Shown piece after piece: positions 18,429 to 27,961 of a DNA stretch of 64,000 nucleotides (position 1 is its first letter; each line of letters starts with the position of its first letter). Location of the stretch: positions 4,461,724 through 4,525,723 of the forward strand of contig NZ_CP135918.1 in NCBI RefSeq assembly GCF_032393985.1, written 5' to 3'. The notes below the pieces were generated by a model that saw only the letters and a list, made by a program, of their open reading frames with translations, had not been told where the DNA came from and did not search any database. This stretch comes from Fischerella sp. JS2. Lineage in GTDB: Bacteria; Cyanobacteriota; Cyanobacteriia; Cyanobacteriales; Nostocaceae. A program made the position numbers and the translations under genes.

Positions 18429-18474
18429 TTCTTTCCTCCTGCCCCCTGCCTCCTGTCCTCTGCCTCCTGCCTTA
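18429..18474. repeat. Inverse satellite arm before fadA
   Basis: Pyrimidine-rich tract made of CCTCCTGCC/CCTCTGCC units. It is the reverse-complement type of 17797-17886, facing it across the S23-type gene. Confidence 0.8.
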
Positions 18475-18510
18475 ATGATCAACACATTTAAACATTGGTC
18501 GGAGTTATTT

Positions 18511-19692
18511 ATGAAAGAAGCCTATATAGTCAGCAGTGTCCGCACACCTGTAGGAAAAGCGCCACGGGGTACGTTACACAATATGCGTCCAGATGATATG
18601 GGTGCAGTTGTTGTCAAAGCAGCCATTGAACGAGTTAAAGATTTAGAGCCTGTATACATTGATGATGTCATTATGGGTTGTGCTTTTCCGGAAGCAGAAC
18701 AGGGATTTAATATTGGGCGGTTAATTGCCCAACGTGCAGGTTTACCTGATTCTGTGGCAGGTATGACGGTGAATCGGTTCTGTGCTTCTGGACTGCAAGC
18801 GATCGCAATGGCAACCCAAGCAATTATGGTAGGACATGCGGAGGTGATTGTTGCGGGTGGTGCGGAATCTATGAGTTTGATTCCGATGGGAGGACATTAT
18901 TTGGCCCCCAACCCAAGAATGATGGTAGATATGCCCAAGGTTTACTGCACGATGGGTATTACAGCCGAAAACGTCATGCAGTATTACGAAATCTCCCGCC
19001 AAGAACAGGATGCTTTTGCTTTGCGTTCCCATCAAAAAGCTTTAGTTGCGATCAGGCAAGGTCGGTTTACAGAAGAAATCGTACCACTCGAAGTCCGGGA
19101 CATACTCTATATTGATGGCACTCCGCGACCGATAGAAAAGGTATTTACGGTGGATGAAGGGCCGCGTCCTGACACCAGTATGGAAGCCTTGATGAAATTA
19201 CCGCCTGTATTTCGTGTGGGTGGTGGTGTGACAGCCGGTAACTCATCGCAAATGTCAGATGGTGCAGCAGCAACAGTGGTAATCAGCGATCGCATGATGC
19301 GGATGCTCGATGTCCGTCCTATGGGTAAGATGTTAGGCTATGCGGTTGCGGGTGTCGCACCAGAAGTGATGGGTATTGGCCCGGTGGAAGCTGTACCTAA
19401 AGTTTTAAAACAAGTGGGTTTGACTTTAAATGACATTGGCTTAATCGAACTCAACGAAGCTTTTGCCGCTCAAAGTTTGGCTGTGATTCGTAAACTTGGA
19501 CTTAACGAGGAAATTGTCAATGTCAATGGTGGTGCGATCGCCCTTGGTCATCCTCTCGGTTGCACTGGTGCGAAACTCACAGCTACTCTCCTCCACGAAA
19601 TGAAACGGCGTAGTGTCCGTTATGGTTTGGTGACGATGTGTGTTGGTGGGGGAATGGGTGCTGCGGCTGTGTTTGAGAATTTGATGATTTAG
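18511..19692 (+). CDS. fadA: Acetyl-CoA acyltransferase (thiolase)
   Basis: A protein of 393 residues. ATG 18511 is chosen over the in-frame upstream start (18475) because GGAG (18501-18504) is six bases before it and thiolases begin [16 protein letters not shown]. Catalytic residues: nucleophile Cys 91 in [15 protein letters not shown], His 347 in [15 protein letters not shown], and Cys 377 in [10 protein letters not shown]. It cleaves 3-ketoacyl-CoA to acetyl-CoA and a shortened acyl-CoA. The lack of any phaB-like gene nearby and the presence of fadN, fadE and an acyl-CoA synthetase favour degradative thiolase over a biosynthetic PhaA. The normal length and intact triad suggest an active enzyme. 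Confidence 0.94.
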   Translation: MKEAYIVSSVRTPVGKAPRGTLHNMRPDDMGAVVVKAAIERVKDLEPVYIDDVIMGCAFPEAEQGFNIGRLIAQRAGLPDSVAGMTVNRFCASGLQAIAMATQAIMVGHAEVIVAGGAESMSLIPMGGHYLAPNPRMMVDMPKVYCTMGITAENVMQYYEISRQEQDAFALRSHQKALVAIRQGRFTEEIVPLEVRDILYIDGTPRPIEKVFTVDEGPRPDTSMEALMKLPPVFRVGGGVTAGNSSQMSDGAAATVVISDRMMRMLDVRPMGKMLGYAVAGVAPEVMGIGPVEAVPKVLKQVGLTLNDIGLIELNEAFAAQSLAVIRKLGLNEEIVNVNGGAIALGHPLGCTGAKLTATLLHEMKRRSVRYGLVTMCVGGGMGAAAVFENLMI

Positions 19693-19702
19693 TTTTCTTT
19701 TT

Positions 19703-19751
19703 GAAACGCAGAGGGACGCAGAGGTTAGCGCAAAGTCACGCAGAGTGTTTC
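19703..19751. repeat. Inverted repeat, left copy (right copy 22304-22352)
   Basis: GAAACGCAGAGGGACGCAGA and so on to GCAGAGTGTTTC. Its reverse complement matches 22304-22352 with six mismatches over 49 positions by eye. The two copies flank fadE exactly. Confidence 0.85.
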
Positions 19752-19833
19752 TGAGGAAAATTCGCTCTTGCATTTGTTTAACTCTAATTCTTTGCGTCTA
19801 TGCGTGATATTTTTCTAATTTAGGGTAAAACTG

Positions 19834-22293
19834 ATGAACCTTATTTCTACGCTAAGTTTCCTACTACTATTACTTGGTTATATCGGTGTTTCTTTGTGGG
19901 TTTGGTCGGTTTATTTTGCAGCATTACTAGTATTTTTTCACGCGCCGATCTGGATTTGGGTGATTTTTGGTATGATCGCTTGCATATTCAATATCCCTAT
20001 TCTGCGACAAAATATCATCACATCCCCATTGATTAAGGCCATTAAAGCTTTTAATTTATTACCAAAAATCTCTGATACTGAACGGGCTGCAATTGAAGCG
20101 GGGAATGTGTGGGTAGATGGAGAATTTTTTTCTGGTAAACCAGATTTCCAAAGAATTAATCAAGAACTATATCCTCAAGTCACACCAGAATTGCAAGCAT
20201 TTCTGGATGGTCCGGTGGAACAAGTTTGTCGCATGGTGAGTGATTGGGAAATTTATCGTCGTAAGGATTTACCACCAGAAGTTTGGGACTATCTCAAAAA
20301 AGAGCGCTTCTTGGGGATGATGATACCCCAAGAATATGGCGGTTTGGGATTTTCTAATTTTGCCTACAGCAATGTAATGACAAAGTTGGCTTCTCGTTCT
20401 TTTACACATATCGCTACTGTGGGGGTGACAAACTCATTAGGCCCGGCAAAATTATTACTCCGCTACGGTACACAGGAACAGAAAAATTATTACCTCCCAC
20501 GTCTAGCACGGGGTGAAGAAATTCCTTGTTTTGCGCTGACAGAACCAACTGCTGGTTCAGATGCAGCCAGTATCAAGTCTGAAGGAATTGTGTTTAGGGG
20601 TGAGGATGGCAAGCTTTATTTGCGTCTGAATTGGAAGAAGCGATATATTACCTTAGCTGCGATCGCCACTCTTTTAGGACTAGCTTTTAAATTGCGCGAT
20701 CCGGAAAATTACTTAGGTAAAGGTAAAGAAGTTGGCATTACTTGCGTTTTAATTCCTACCGATACACCAGGTGTAATCATGGGTAGGCGGCACGACCCAA
20801 TGGGTGTGCCATTTTACAATTCTCCCACGGAAGGAGATAACGTTGTGGTAAGCATTGACCAAATTATCGGCGGTGTAGAACAGGCGGGTAATGGCTGGAA
20901 AATGCTCATGCAGACTTTGGCAGCAGGTCGGGGAATTAGCTTCCCTGCTAGCTGTACGGGTGTAGCAAAATTAGTAGCAAGAGTTACAGGTGCTTATGCT
21001 GTTGTACGGCAACAATTTGGTTTGTCGATTGGTCGTTTTGAAGGTGTAGAAGAACCTCTAGCACGGATTGGCGGTCTTACCTACTTAATAGAGGCGGCGC
21101 GAACTTATACCTGCGGTGCAGTAGATCAAGGAAAACAACCAGCAGTCATTTCGGCGATCGCTAAATACAGTTTGACAGAACTCTCCCGCAAAATTATTAA
21201 CGATGGTATGGATATTATGGGCGGTGCCGGAATTTGTCGCGGGCCCAGAAATTTATTAGCAAATATCTATATAGCCACTCCAATTTCTATTACCGTTGAA
21301 GGCGCAAATATTCTCACTCGCACCTTAATGATTTTTGGACAAGGAGCGATTCGCTGTCATCCTTATGTGTATGACGAAATTACAGCGCTGCATCAATCAG
21401 ATGTCGCTGCCTTCGATCAAGCTTTCTGGCATCATCTCGGATTGACTGTACGTAATACTTTTCGCTCCTTGTTTCTCAGTGTTTCCCGTGGGTATTTAGC
21501 TGTTTCTCCCGTCCCAGGTGCGACGGCTAAATATTACCGTAAACTAGAGTGGGCATCTGCTACCTTTGCCTTACTGACTGATATCACTATCTTTGCCTTT
21601 GGTGGTACATTAAAGCGACGAGAAAAGCTAACAGGCAGGTTTGCCGATATTCTCAGCTGGATGTACTTAGCTACTGCAACCCTATGCCGCTTTGAAGCCG
21701 AAGGGCGAAAACCAGAAGACTTACCTTTTGTTCACTGGGCAATGCAATACGCTTTTGCTCAGATACAGTTAGCCTTTGAGGGAATTTTCCAGAATTTCTC
21801 TGTACCAGTTCTAGGTATACTGTTGGCTGGGCCTGTAAGTTGGTGGTGGCGACTCAATCCCATTGGTTCCCTACCCAATGACAAACTTGGCAGTGAAGTT
21901 GCCCGCAAACTACAAACTCCCGGACAAATACGCGATCGCCTCACCGCAGGAATTGATCTTCCTACCAGCAGCGAAGAAGCATTGGGACGTTTAGAAAAAG
22001 CTTTCATTTTGTTATCCCAAGCTGAACCACTACTCAAAAAGATCAAAAATGCCAGCCACACAGAGAAACTACCACAGCAAAAACCCGACGAACTGATTGC
22101 AGCAGCCCTCCAAGCTGGGGTGATTAATAACAAAGAAGTTGAGCTAATCTGTGAAGCAGAGTTCGCTCGTAATGATGCAATTCAAGTAGATTCCTTTACT
22201 TTGGAGGAATATTTGCAAGGCACTCAGGAGAGCAAAGGTAGATGGCAGATGGCAGAAGGTGAAATCAAAGGCAGAGGACAGATGGTGAAATAA
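19834..22293 (+). CDS. fadE: Acyl-CoA dehydrogenase, E. coli FadE type
   Basis: A protein of 819 residues, close to the 814 of E. coli FadE and far longer than ordinary acyl-CoA dehydrogenases. Residues 5-70 hold two or three hydrophobic spans, as in FadE, so it is probably membrane attached. Shared segments: FLDGPVEQVCRMV, EYGGLGFSNFAYS, CFALTEPTAGSDA (FAD and substrate contact), WKKRYITLA, IAITVEGANILTR-like ISITVEGANILTRTLMIFGQ, and QGAIRCHPYV. The first step of beta-oxidation is acyl-CoA to trans-2-enoyl-CoA, passing electrons to the quinone pool via an electron acceptor not seen here. The last about 20 residues (KGRWQMAEGEIKGRGQ) are encoded by GGCAGATGGCAGA-type satellite, so the C-terminus has been extended by repeat DNA. 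Inverted 49-bp repeats flank the gene. Confidence 0.94.
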   Translation: MNLISTLSFLLLLLGYIGVSLWVWSVYFAALLVFFHAPIWIWVIFGMIACIFNIPILRQNIITSPLIKAIKAFNLLPKISDTERAAIEAGNVWVDGEFFSGKPDFQRINQELYPQVTPELQAFLDGPVEQVCRMVSDWEIYRRKDLPPEVWDYLKKERFLGMMIPQEYGGLGFSNFAYSNVMTKLASRSFTHIATVGVTNSLGPAKLLLRYGTQEQKNYYLPRLARGEEIPCFALTEPTAGSDAASIKSEGIVFRGEDGKLYLRLNWKKRYITLAAIATLLGLAFKLRDPENYLGKGKEVGITCVLIPTDTPGVIMGRRHDPMGVPFYNSPTEGDNVVVSIDQIIGGVEQAGNGWKMLMQTLAAGRGISFPASCTGVAKLVARVTGAYAVVRQQFGLSIGRFEGVEEPLARIGGLTYLIEAARTYTCGAVDQGKQPAVISAIAKYSLTELSRKIINDGMDIMGGAGICRGPRNLLANIYIATPISITVEGANILTRTLMIFGQGAIRCHPYVYDEITALHQSDVAAFDQAFWHHLGLTVRNTFRSLFLSVSRGYLAVSPVPGATAKYYRKLEWASATFALLTDITIFAFGGTLKRREKLTGRFADILSWMYLATATLCRFEAEGRKPEDLPFVHWAMQYAFAQIQLAFEGIFQNFSVPVLGILLAGPVSWWWRLNPIGSLPNDKLGSEVARKLQTPGQIRDRLTAGIDLPTSSEEALGRLEKAFILLSQAEPLLKKIKNASHTEKLPQQKPDELIAAALQAGVINNKEVELICEAEFARNDAIQVDSFTLEEYLQGTQESKGRWQMAEGEIKGRGQMVK

Positions 22294-22303
22294 TTATACC
22301 TGA

Positions 22304-22352
22304 GAAACACTCTGCGTGACTCTGCGTTTACCTCCGCGTCCCTTTGCGTTTA
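22304..22352. repeat. Inverted repeat, right copy
   Basis: GAAACACTCTGCGTGACTCT and so on. It is the inverted partner of 19703-19751, immediately downstream of fadE. Confidence 0.85.
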
Positions 22353-22527
22353 AAGAAGAAAGGTAAACGAATCTAAAATCCTCTTACTTCCTGTCTACTG
22401 TTGTGAAGAATTAAGACAGCTATAGATATTAACACTTACTCATGGTGATATGGTTAAATCCAAACTCTAAATAAATTAGTGTCTCTCTTTACCTGGGAAA
22501 CTCCGCGACATTAAAAGGAGAACACGC

Positions 22528-24114
22528 ATGAAGGTTGGTATTCCCAAGGAAGTTTACCCTGACGAACGTCGTGTAGCAGCTACACCGGACACAGCCAAAC
22601 GTCTGATCAAACTTGGTTTCGATGTGCTAGTTGAGTCTAGTGCGGGCGCAAGTGCAAACTTTGCAGATGAAGCATATATACAGGCTGAATGCACGATTGT
22701 TCCCGATGCTCCTACTCTATGGGCACAGTCAGATATTGTACTTAAAGTTCGTCCACCGCAAACGCACCCGGAAGTTGGAAAGCATGAAACTGAACTGTTA
22801 CGTGAGGGAGGTACGCAAATCGGCTTCATCTGGCCAGCCCAGAACCCGGATTTACTTGATAAACTGGCAGCACGTAAAGCCACAGTGTTAGCAATGGATG
22901 CAGTTCCGCGCATCACTAGGGCACAAAAGATGGATGCCCTGAGTTCAATGGCAAATCTTGCTGGCTACCGCGCTGTGATTGAGGCTGCTAATCACTTTGG
23001 ACGCTTCTTCAACGGACAGATTACGGCAGCCGGAAAGGTGCAACCTGCGAAGGTACTAGTAATTGGTGCTGGTGTTGCTGGGCTAGCAGCTATCGGTACT
23101 GCTAAGAACTTGGGTGCAATTGTCCGTGCTTTTGATACGCGCCTTGTAGTGAAAGAACAGGTACAGAGTCTAGGTGCGGAGTTTCTGGAGCTGAATTTTG
23201 CTGAAGATGGCACAGGTGAGGGCGGTTACGCCAAAGTTATGAGTGACGAATTTATTAAGGCTGAAATGGAATTGTTCGCCGCTCAAGCTCAAGAAGTTGA
23301 CATTATCATTACAACAGCGCTGATCCCAGGTAAGAGAGCGCCTATATTGATTACACAGGAAATGGTCGAGAGCATGAAGGAGGGATCGGTCATCGTTGAT
23401 ATGGCCGCAGAACAAGGCGGTAATTGTGCCTGTACTCACCCTGGTGAAGTTTATTGTTATAAGGGAGTGACGATTGTTGGTCTGAGTGATCTACCCAGCC
23501 GTATGGCCCAACAAGCAAGTCAACTTTATGGCAGCAATCTTTACCATCTCCTGGAAGAAATGGGAGGAGCGAAAAACTACAAAGTGGATCTCGAAAACGA
23601 GGTCATTCGGGGTACTTTAGTAGTTCATCAAGGAGAGATTACTTGGCCGCCACCGAAGAAAGCAGGGAGTGCAGGGGGACAAGAGAAGCAGGAGGAAAAG
23701 AAGAAAGAGCCTACTCTTGTCACCCCATCTCCCCATCTCCCCATAGCTCCATCCCCTACTTCTAGTTCCTCGAAGGGCAGTAGTAACTTACTATGGCTAG
23801 TGTTTGTTGGTTTAGCTCTCGTCGGTATTGGTATAAGTGCGCCTGCTTCGTTCTTATCTCATTTGATTGTGTTTGTCCTAGCCTGCTTTGTTGGTTGGCA
23901 GGTAATCTGGAATGTTAAGCCTGCTCTCCATACACCATTAATGAGTGTCACCAATGCGATTAGCGGCATCATTATTATTGGTGGTATGCTCCAACTGTCT
24001 GGGGTATCAAGTTCATCGACTATCTTAGGAGCGATCGCTATTTTCGTCGGGACAATCAATATTTCTGGTGGCTTCCTAGTCACCCAACGGATGCTTAGGA
24101 TGTTCCAAAAGTAG
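22528..24114 (+). CDS. pntA: NAD(P) transhydrogenase subunit alpha
   Basis: A protein of 528 residues. AAGGAG (about 22515-22520) precedes the ATG. The N-terminal domain I (1-370) binds NAD(H): [17 protein letters not shown] at the start, [20 protein letters not shown] (Rossmann loop near 175-195), and [12 protein letters not shown]. The C-terminal part (about 415-528) has three to four membrane spans. Between them, residues about 370-412 form a low-complexity linker rich in Lys/Glu then Pro/Ser, encoded by satellite-like DNA (CCCCATCTCCCCATCTCCCC). With PntB it couples proton flow to hydride transfer between NADH and NADP in the membrane. A single fused alpha subunit is also known in other cyanobacteria. 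pntB follows after 13 bp. Confidence 0.96.
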   Translation: MKVGIPKEVYPDERRVAATPDTAKRLIKLGFDVLVESSAGASANFADEAYIQAECTIVPDAPTLWAQSDIVLKVRPPQTHPEVGKHETELLREGGTQIGFIWPAQNPDLLDKLAARKATVLAMDAVPRITRAQKMDALSSMANLAGYRAVIEAANHFGRFFNGQITAAGKVQPAKVLVIGAGVAGLAAIGTAKNLGAIVRAFDTRLVVKEQVQSLGAEFLELNFAEDGTGEGGYAKVMSDEFIKAEMELFAAQAQEVDIIITTALIPGKRAPILITQEMVESMKEGSVIVDMAAEQGGNCACTHPGEVYCYKGVTIVGLSDLPSRMAQQASQLYGSNLYHLLEEMGGAKNYKVDLENEVIRGTLVVHQGEITWPPPKKAGSAGGQEKQEEKKKEPTLVTPSPHLPIAPSPTSSSSKGSSNLLWLVFVGLALVGIGISAPASFLSHLIVFVLACFVGWQVIWNVKPALHTPLMSVTNAISGIIIIGGMLQLSGVSSSSTILGAIAIFVGTINISGGFLVTQRMLRMFQK

Positions 24115-24127
24115 AGAGAAAAGAATT

Positions 24128-25612
24128 ATGTCGAATAATCTACTGACAGTCGCCTATATAGTGGCTAGCGCCTTATTTATTCTCAGTCTCGGGGGACTGT
24201 CCAATCAGGAAACTGCCCGCCAAGGTAATGTTTACGGCATGGTTGGTATGCTGATTGCTCTAGTTGCTACCGCATTCTCTCTAGATGTAACTACATACGG
24301 CATTCTCACGTCAGTTGTCATCCCAGGAGCTGTGATCGGTGCAATTGTGGCTTCTCGGGTAGCAATGACCTCAATGCCAGAACTAGTGGCGATTCTGCAT
24401 AGCTTTGTAGGAATTGCAGCAGTTCTGGTGGGCGTTGCCAATTATCTGCAAGAGTCGATAGAACTAACTCCAGTTGAATCTACAATTCACGAAATTGAAA
24501 TTTTTGTGGGTGTGTTTATTGGTGCTGTCACCTTCACAGGTTCAGTGGTTGCCTTTGGCAAACTGCGGGGCATGATCAGCAGTAAACCTCTGCTTTTGCT
24601 GGGGCGACACTGGCTCAACCTGGGGATGATTGCGGCTTCAGTATGGCTAGGTTTCGAGTTTTTGACAACAGCACATCTAAGTGGACTGCAATCGCTGTTA
24701 ACTATGTTCATAATCGCCTCGGTTTTGGGCATTCATCTAGTGATGGCGATCGGTGGTGCTGATATGCCGGTGGTGATCTCCATGCTCAATAGCTACTCTG
24801 GATGGGCAGCCGCCGCCGCTGGTTTCATGCTATCGAACGATTTGCTAATCATTACGGGGGCGCTGGTGGGCAGTAGTGGTGCCATCCTCAGCTATATCAT
24901 GTGCAAGGCCATGAACCGTTCCTTCCTCAGCGTGATTCTCGGGGGCTTTGGTGAGCAAACTGGTGCAGCAACTCCTAGTGGAGAGAAATTAGAGGGCAAT
25001 GTCACCACAGCAACAATTGAGGATACTGTTCAACTGTTGCAAAATGCCAAGAGTGTCATCGTTGTCCCTGGCTACGGTATGGCAGTAGCTCAAGCCCAGC
25101 ATACCGTATCAGAACTCACAAAGTTGCTACGCGATCGCGGTGTGCAGGTTCGCTTTGGCATCCATCCGGTAGCTGGTCGGATGCCTGGACATATGAACGT
25201 CCTCCTGGCTGAAGCTAATGTACCCTACGACATCGTCCTAGAAATGGATGAGATTAACGAGGACTTTCCTAAAACTGATGTTGTGCTGGTGATCGGTGCT
25301 AACGATACTGTTAACCCCAGTGCTTTGGAAAACCCTCAGAGTCTGATTGCTGGTATGCCTGTACTAGAGGTTTGGAAGGCTGGCACTGTCATAGTCATGA
25401 AACGTAGTATGGCCAGTGGCTACGCTGGTGTTGAGAATCCTCTGTTTTATAAAGACAATACCTGGATGCTATTTGGTGATGCCAAGAAAAATCTGGATGC
25501 GATCGTTGCAAAACTTGCACAGTTAAGTGAGGGAAGTGTAGACTTGCGCCAACCTGCATTTGATGATGTACCGTTAACACGCAAAGTATTAAACCTCTTG
25601 CATGAATCCTAA
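24128..25612 (+). CDS. pntB: NAD(P) transhydrogenase subunit beta
   Basis: A protein of 494 residues. The N-terminal domain II (1-270) consists of eight or more membrane helices with conserved [43 protein letters not shown] (two pieces) and [18 protein letters not shown]. The C-terminal domain III (about 300-494) binds NADP(H): [51 protein letters not shown] and [18 protein letters not shown]. It forms the proton-translocating transhydrogenase with PntA. It stands 13 bp after pntA, so the two are co-transcribed. No clear terminator follows; a hairpin repeat is 160 bp downstream. Confidence 0.97.
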   Translation: MSNNLLTVAYIVASALFILSLGGLSNQETARQGNVYGMVGMLIALVATAFSLDVTTYGILTSVVIPGAVIGAIVASRVAMTSMPELVAILHSFVGIAAVLVGVANYLQESIELTPVESTIHEIEIFVGVFIGAVTFTGSVVAFGKLRGMISSKPLLLLGRHWLNLGMIAASVWLGFEFLTTAHLSGLQSLLTMFIIASVLGIHLVMAIGGADMPVVISMLNSYSGWAAAAAGFMLSNDLLIITGALVGSSGAILSYIMCKAMNRSFLSVILGGFGEQTGAATPSGEKLEGNVTTATIEDTVQLLQNAKSVIVVPGYGMAVAQAQHTVSELTKLLRDRGVQVRFGIHPVAGRMPGHMNVLLAEANVPYDIVLEMDEINEDFPKTDVVLVIGANDTVNPSALENPQSLIAGMPVLEVWKAGTVIVMKRSMASGYAGVENPLFYKDNTWMLFGDAKKNLDAIVAKLAQLSEGSVDLRQPAFDDVPLTRKVLNLLHES

Positions 25613-26645
25613 AAAATTCCCGTTAATCCCTCGTAAATTTACATCTTGCACCACCTGCAATAGACAAAAGACCGGGGCTACGGTGTACACACAAGTCTGA
25701 AATAGCTTAGAAATCCTGGTTTTACCTCACTCTAACCTTCTCCTTTAGAAGGGGAGGGAACTGGATTTGTTGTTTCCCCCCGAATATCGGGGGGATTAAG
25801 GGGGGTAAATCCAACTTGTATTTACACGGTAGGATCTTGGGGAGAGTGGCGTTAGGCGGGTGGGATTATCTGCCTTTAAATATTTTTTTAATTGGTATAA
25901 ACAGGGACATGAAGACAAGCTAAATACCAATATTTTTTGCTAACATGAGCTTTTTGTCAATCAGCATCTACGGTAGTTTTTAAGTACTTAGGTAAAATTA
26001 ATTATACGCATTGTCTTATAGTTGGGTTGACGCAAGGAAACCCAACCTACTTTGATGCACTTAAAATCAATTTTCTAAAGAAATGTAAATATTTGTCTTG
26101 ATTGCGTAAATATCTCAAGCGCCTTCGATTAGTATATAAAGCTTTAATTGAGTGGTTCTACTTCCAGGTATTTGTTATGTGTTTGACCATACATTTTGGT
26201 CTGAAGATTTTGTGATGATTGCATTTAGCAATCCCCAGCTTAAATTGTACAGTTCGTGGTGTGTGTGTTTGCAAACATATCAAAAGATAGAAGTTAAAAC
26301 TACTCCAATGGCAGATGAGGAAGAAAGTCAAGCAATTCAAAACAGAGGCAGCTATGTCGATTTATAGCTAGCAGCAAGTCAATCAATCTATTAACATCAC
26401 TCGAATTTTTTCAAATCTATTTTATACCAATTTGAAAAATGATAGTAACAGATTGATTGCTCAAAAGCATAGTTAGTAAATCTTTTTGAATCCAAAATCT
26501 AAAATCTAAAATCCAAAATCGTATTAGGGATGGTGTTAGCAAAAATATTAAACAAAACCCACTTCTACAAACAATTGATGCAAACAAATAAAAACATCTG
26601 TAAATTTCTGAATTTAACAAAATTTTAGAAGGCAAGTTGTGGATT
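25613..26645. other. 1-kb spacer with dispersed hairpins and satellite
   Basis: No gene I can support. Contents: a perfect 8-bp hairpin CCCCCCGA-ATA-TCGGGGGG (25776-25794); GTTGGGTT...AACCCAAC with a 10-base loop (26021-26046), a repeat type common in Nostocales; and a heptameric AAAATCT/AAAATCC satellite (26489-26521). A 71-codon frame at 26152-26367 has no ribosome binding site or family resemblance and was not called. Confidence 0.7.
25776..25794. repeat. Perfect palindromic hairpin CCCCCCGA/TCGGGGGG
   Basis: An 8-bp stem with a three-base loop (ATA). No T-run follows on either side, so it is more likely a dispersed repeat than a terminator for pntB. Confidence 0.8.
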
Positions 26646-27941
26646 ATGAAGACAAAAGCATATTTACCTGGTTTGAAGACAGCTTTAGAATTCCCGTTAG
26701 TAGAGGCATTATTTGGTAGACGTGCGCGTCGCTTCTCTGTTGGTGCTTCTATTCCGGATGGTCCATTAGCATTTACATCTCACCATCAGCCTTTACCGCT
26801 TTCGGAACTAGAGCAGATGATGGTTCTGACCGCAGCAGCAGGTAACACTGGGTGGCACCACATGATTACACGCCATGCCAGATACGCCCCTCATCTGTCG
26901 AACTACTCTGCTGCTGCGGGCGGACGTACCTTTCCTTCAGCTGCAGGTTTCCATACCAGTGAAATATTTTTTACTAATGACGATGGCGTCTATTTCTTTG
27001 CAACCCGCGATGCACATGCTTTAGTAGAACGGCAAGCAGACGAGGATATCAGTCTGGATGCACTATTAGCTGCCCATCGCCAACGGATTCGTAAGCTGAG
27101 TGACACTCGCTTGCGTATTCCACCTGCTGAACCCTACATGGAAGGACACAACACCTGGTGTGTTAATCGTCCAGGAAGTCTGCTGATTATTCCTGTAAGT
27201 GACATTGCCCAGCATATGATTGCTAACCTCTGCTTCTTGGTGCAGAACGGCTATTGCATTTATGACGATGTGAATCGAGAACAAATTCCAGGACTGGAAA
27301 AATTCAAACATCTGGTAAATTTAGACGAACCCTTCCCCATGACCTTCATCGATCAGTATTCCTTGACGGAATGTACTGCTGAGCTTTCAACCTGTTGCTA
27401 TGCGGGTATGCTGATGCTGCAAGCAATGGGGCTGGGTGGTTGGATGTTCGATGGTATGGATCGCCATGTTGTACTGGGTGCCAGTGGTGATCCGGATGTG
27501 CCAGGTTTAGGTTTCCGCTACGACACCGATGAACGTTGGGCCCTGCCTAACCCGACTGGTTTACCTGGAGTATTTGAAGCTTTTTGTCCGCCCCACTATC
27601 CCGACATGCGTGCAGCAGTGGAAGCCTTTGCTAAGCGGAAGTTCGGATCAGGTGGGCCATTCCACCGCGACACACCCGGACCTTGGAAAGAAACTGCTAA
27701 GGTGCGTGGAAGTGCTGAGGTTCATAGTGAAGGGTTTAAGGACTGTGTTGCTGTGATGGCGCAGTACATATACGACCGTTTTGGCAAATTCCCCGGCACT
27801 GTACCCAGTGTGTTTATTTTGACTTATCTCCAGGCTCATCACTTAGATTTAGAGTTCTACGACCATCACTTCCAGCCAGGAGCTTATCTAAAAACTCACG
27901 CTCAACACATGGCGAATTGGCATTCAACTGACGAGATATAG
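26646..27941 (+). CDS. Nitroreductase-like protein of unknown function
   Basis: A protein of 431 residues from ATG 26646; TTG 26637 (434 residues) is closer to the AGAAGG at 26627-26632 and may be the real start. I do not recognise a named family with certainty. Residues 25-75 (LFGRRARRFSVG, LPLSELEQMMVLTAAAGNTGW) resemble the N-terminal FMN-binding part of nitroreductase/SagB-fold enzymes, and CYAGMLMLQAMGLGGWMF resembles their second flavin segment. Several His/Asp-rich stretches (EFYDHHFQPGAYLKTHAQH) lie at the C-terminus. No signal peptide. The stop is 20 bp before an FAD-linked oxidase gene, so the two probably form one redox unit. The FMN assignment is inference from fold-like patterns. 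Confidence 0.75.
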   Translation: MKTKAYLPGLKTALEFPLVEALFGRRARRFSVGASIPDGPLAFTSHHQPLPLSELEQMMVLTAAAGNTGWHHMITRHARYAPHLSNYSAAAGGRTFPSAAGFHTSEIFFTNDDGVYFFATRDAHALVERQADEDISLDALLAAHRQRIRKLSDTRLRIPPAEPYMEGHNTWCVNRPGSLLIIPVSDIAQHMIANLCFLVQNGYCIYDDVNREQIPGLEKFKHLVNLDEPFPMTFIDQYSLTECTAELSTCCYAGMLMLQAMGLGGWMFDGMDRHVVLGASGDPDVPGLGFRYDTDERWALPNPTGLPGVFEAFCPPHYPDMRAAVEAFAKRKFGSGGPFHRDTPGPWKETAKVRGSAEVHSEGFKDCVAVMAQYIYDRFGKFPGTVPSVFILTYLQAHHLDLEFYDHHFQPGAYLKTHAQHMANWHSTDEI

Positions 27942-27961
27942 AGTAGCTAAGGAGAGAAATA

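Noticed and set aside
25776..25794. Terminator of pntAB
   Set aside because: Strong stem but no T-run and 160 bp from the stop; better explained as a dispersed repeat.
26152..26367. 71-codon frame in the 1-kb spacer after pntB
   Set aside because: No ribosome binding site, no family resemblance, and a similar-sized frame exists on the other strand; probably chance.
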